Source of the DNA: Acidobacteriota bacterium
GTDB taxonomy: Bacteria; Acidobacteriota; Terriglobia; UBA7540; JAPUME01
Length of the DNA stretch: 5,759 nucleotides
Assembly (NCBI GenBank): GCA_027294185.1
Contig: JAPUME010000302.1
Location: 1-5,759 of the forward strand
Reading direction: 5' to 3'
Part shown: positions 5,048-5,759 of the stretch, in pieces
Layout of the letters: the number at the start of each line of letters is the position of its first letter
How positions within the stretch are numbered: position 1 is the stretch's first letter
Notes under the pieces: model-generated
What the model was told of the DNA's origin: nothing
Databases searched by the model: none
Seen by the model: the letters and a program-made list of their open reading frames with translations, nothing else
Made by a program: the position numbers and the translations under genes

Positions 5048-5759
5048 ATGGTGGTGAAACATAGCAGTCTCCTTCCGGAGGTCAGGACCGAACGGGGATT
5101 CTCCCTAATCGAGCTACTGGCCAGCGTGGCCATCATCACGCTCCTGATGGCCGCTGTGTTTCAGTTTCTTAGTTCCAACCAGCAGAATTACCGCCGGCAG
5201 CAGATGCTGGCCGAAGCGGGTCGAAGTTCCCGTGCCGCCATCGAAGTCATGACGATGGAGCTCGAACAGGCCGGTCGCAACCCGGAGTTCGACCAGAACA
5301 AGACCTTTGACAATGGGGCCACCGCCACCGGGGGAATCGTGCTGATCCGTGTCGACGGTCCCGACTCCCCGGATACAAGAAATATCTTCTACGGCAGTCG
5401 TCTGCTTCTCGGTTCCGGGCTCAATCAGGAGGAGGTGATCGTCCTCGGGGACACCAGCAACTCCCTTGACCAGGACGATGTTCCCGTGGTCCTCTCCGCT
5501 GACCATGTGGTAGGCGAGCCGATTACCAGCCGGGCTTATCCCTACCCGACGGGGATTCTTTACACGGCCGCCGCTGCCGGTGATGACCAGACCTTCCCAG
5601 TAAATAGGATTCAGTTCTACGGTGACATTAATGACACCGGCGACCTCTGGTATGCGGAGTACAATCTGGTCTGTCAGGATACAGGGGCGGATGCCTGCTC
5701 GGCGGCCTGCCCGTCGAACACCTACCAGATGACTCGATTCATCACACAACTGGTGGACG
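5048..5759 (+). CDS. pilW: PilW-like minor pilin, 3' end outside window
   Basis: The frame is open from ATG 5048 to the window edge (237 codons plus one base) with no stop. The leader of 17 residues ends in TERG and is followed by FSLIELLASVAIITLLMAAV. G17/F18 is the prepilin cut site and E22 is the mature Glu5, followed by an inner-membrane helix. Residues 60-79, SSRAAIEVMTMELEQAGRNP, match the amphipathic block (ARSALE.M..DLR.AG.NP) typical of PilW-like proteins. The rest is a beta-rich globular domain with many Asp and Gly residues. It includes VNRIQFYGDINDTGDLWYAEYNLV-type sequence and a cysteine cluster (three Cys within about 14 residues, coded around 5671-5710). The role is a minor pilin in the priming complex with FimT and PilV. 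A GspJ-like assignment is the alternative. The far C-terminus cannot be judged here. Confidence 0.84.
   Translation, partial: MVVKHSSLLPEVRTERGFSLIELLASVAIITLLMAAVFQFLSSNQQNYRRQQMLAEAGRSSRAAIEVMTMELEQAGRNPEFDQNKTFDNGATATGGIVLIRVDGPDSPDTRNIFYGSRLLLGSGLNQEEVIVLGDTSNSLDQDDVPVVLSADHVVGEPITSRAYPYPTGILYTAAAAGDDQTFPVNRIQFYGDINDTGDLWYAEYNLVCQDTGADACSAACPSNTYQMTRFITQLVD

Noticed and set aside
4360..5749. Antisense open frames opposite the pilV-like and pilW-like genes
   Set aside because: Both are opposite convincing prepilin genes with good ribosome-binding sites, and their products show no domain I recognise.
3860..5759. Type II secretion pseudopilin set (gspH-gspI-gspJ)
   Set aside because: The H-I-J order is structurally analogous, but the PilW-like SSRAAIEVMTMELEQAGRNP block and the PilV-like C-terminus fit type IV pilus minor pilins better. 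It is kept as an alternative only.

Overview
The window reads as one strand of an ordinary bacterial chromosome with two gene blocks, all on the + strand. An Acidobacteriota-like origin is my best guess. It rests on the fairly GC-rich genes, an E. coli-like Isc chaperone set in a genome that also carries fimT-pilV-pilW type minor pilins, and a hairpin element of a kind I associate with such genomes. It is an inference, not a demonstrated placement.

Block 1 (1-3735) is the distal half of an Isc iron-sulfur cluster operon: the end of hscB (J-protein co-chaperone), a CADD/PqqC-like metal oxygenase, hscA (specialised Hsp70), fdx ([2Fe-2S] ferredoxin) and iscX. HscB and HscA act together to release clusters from the scaffold IscU, Fdx supplies electrons, and IscX modulates the cysteine desulfurase IscS. 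The unusual member is the second gene. Its product matches the chlamydial CADD family, which makes p-aminobenzoate for folate by sacrificing one of its own tyrosines. All predicted metal ligands and the sacrificial Tyr and key Lys are present. It sits between hscB and hscA and overlaps the hscB end by 47 bases.

A 132-base gap (1013-1144) separates this gene from hscA. It holds an 18-base near-tandem repeat and a perfect GC-rich hairpin whose 3' arm can also pair with a second partner. It looks like a small inserted repeat. It also leaves the start of hscA uncertain (ATG 1145 or GTG 1190).

Block 2 (3804-5759) begins with a good sigma-70-type promoter (TTGACT, 18 bases, TATACT). It encodes three proteins with class III prepilin signals: a GspH/FimT-like protein, a PilV-like protein and a PilW-like protein that runs off the end. 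These are minor pilins that prime type IV pilus (or related pseudopilus) assembly in the inner membrane. No strong terminator separates the blocks.

I found no CRISPR, transposase, rRNA or tRNA. The best candidate for something under-described is the placement of a self-sacrificing pABA synthase homologue inside an Fe-S assembly operon.
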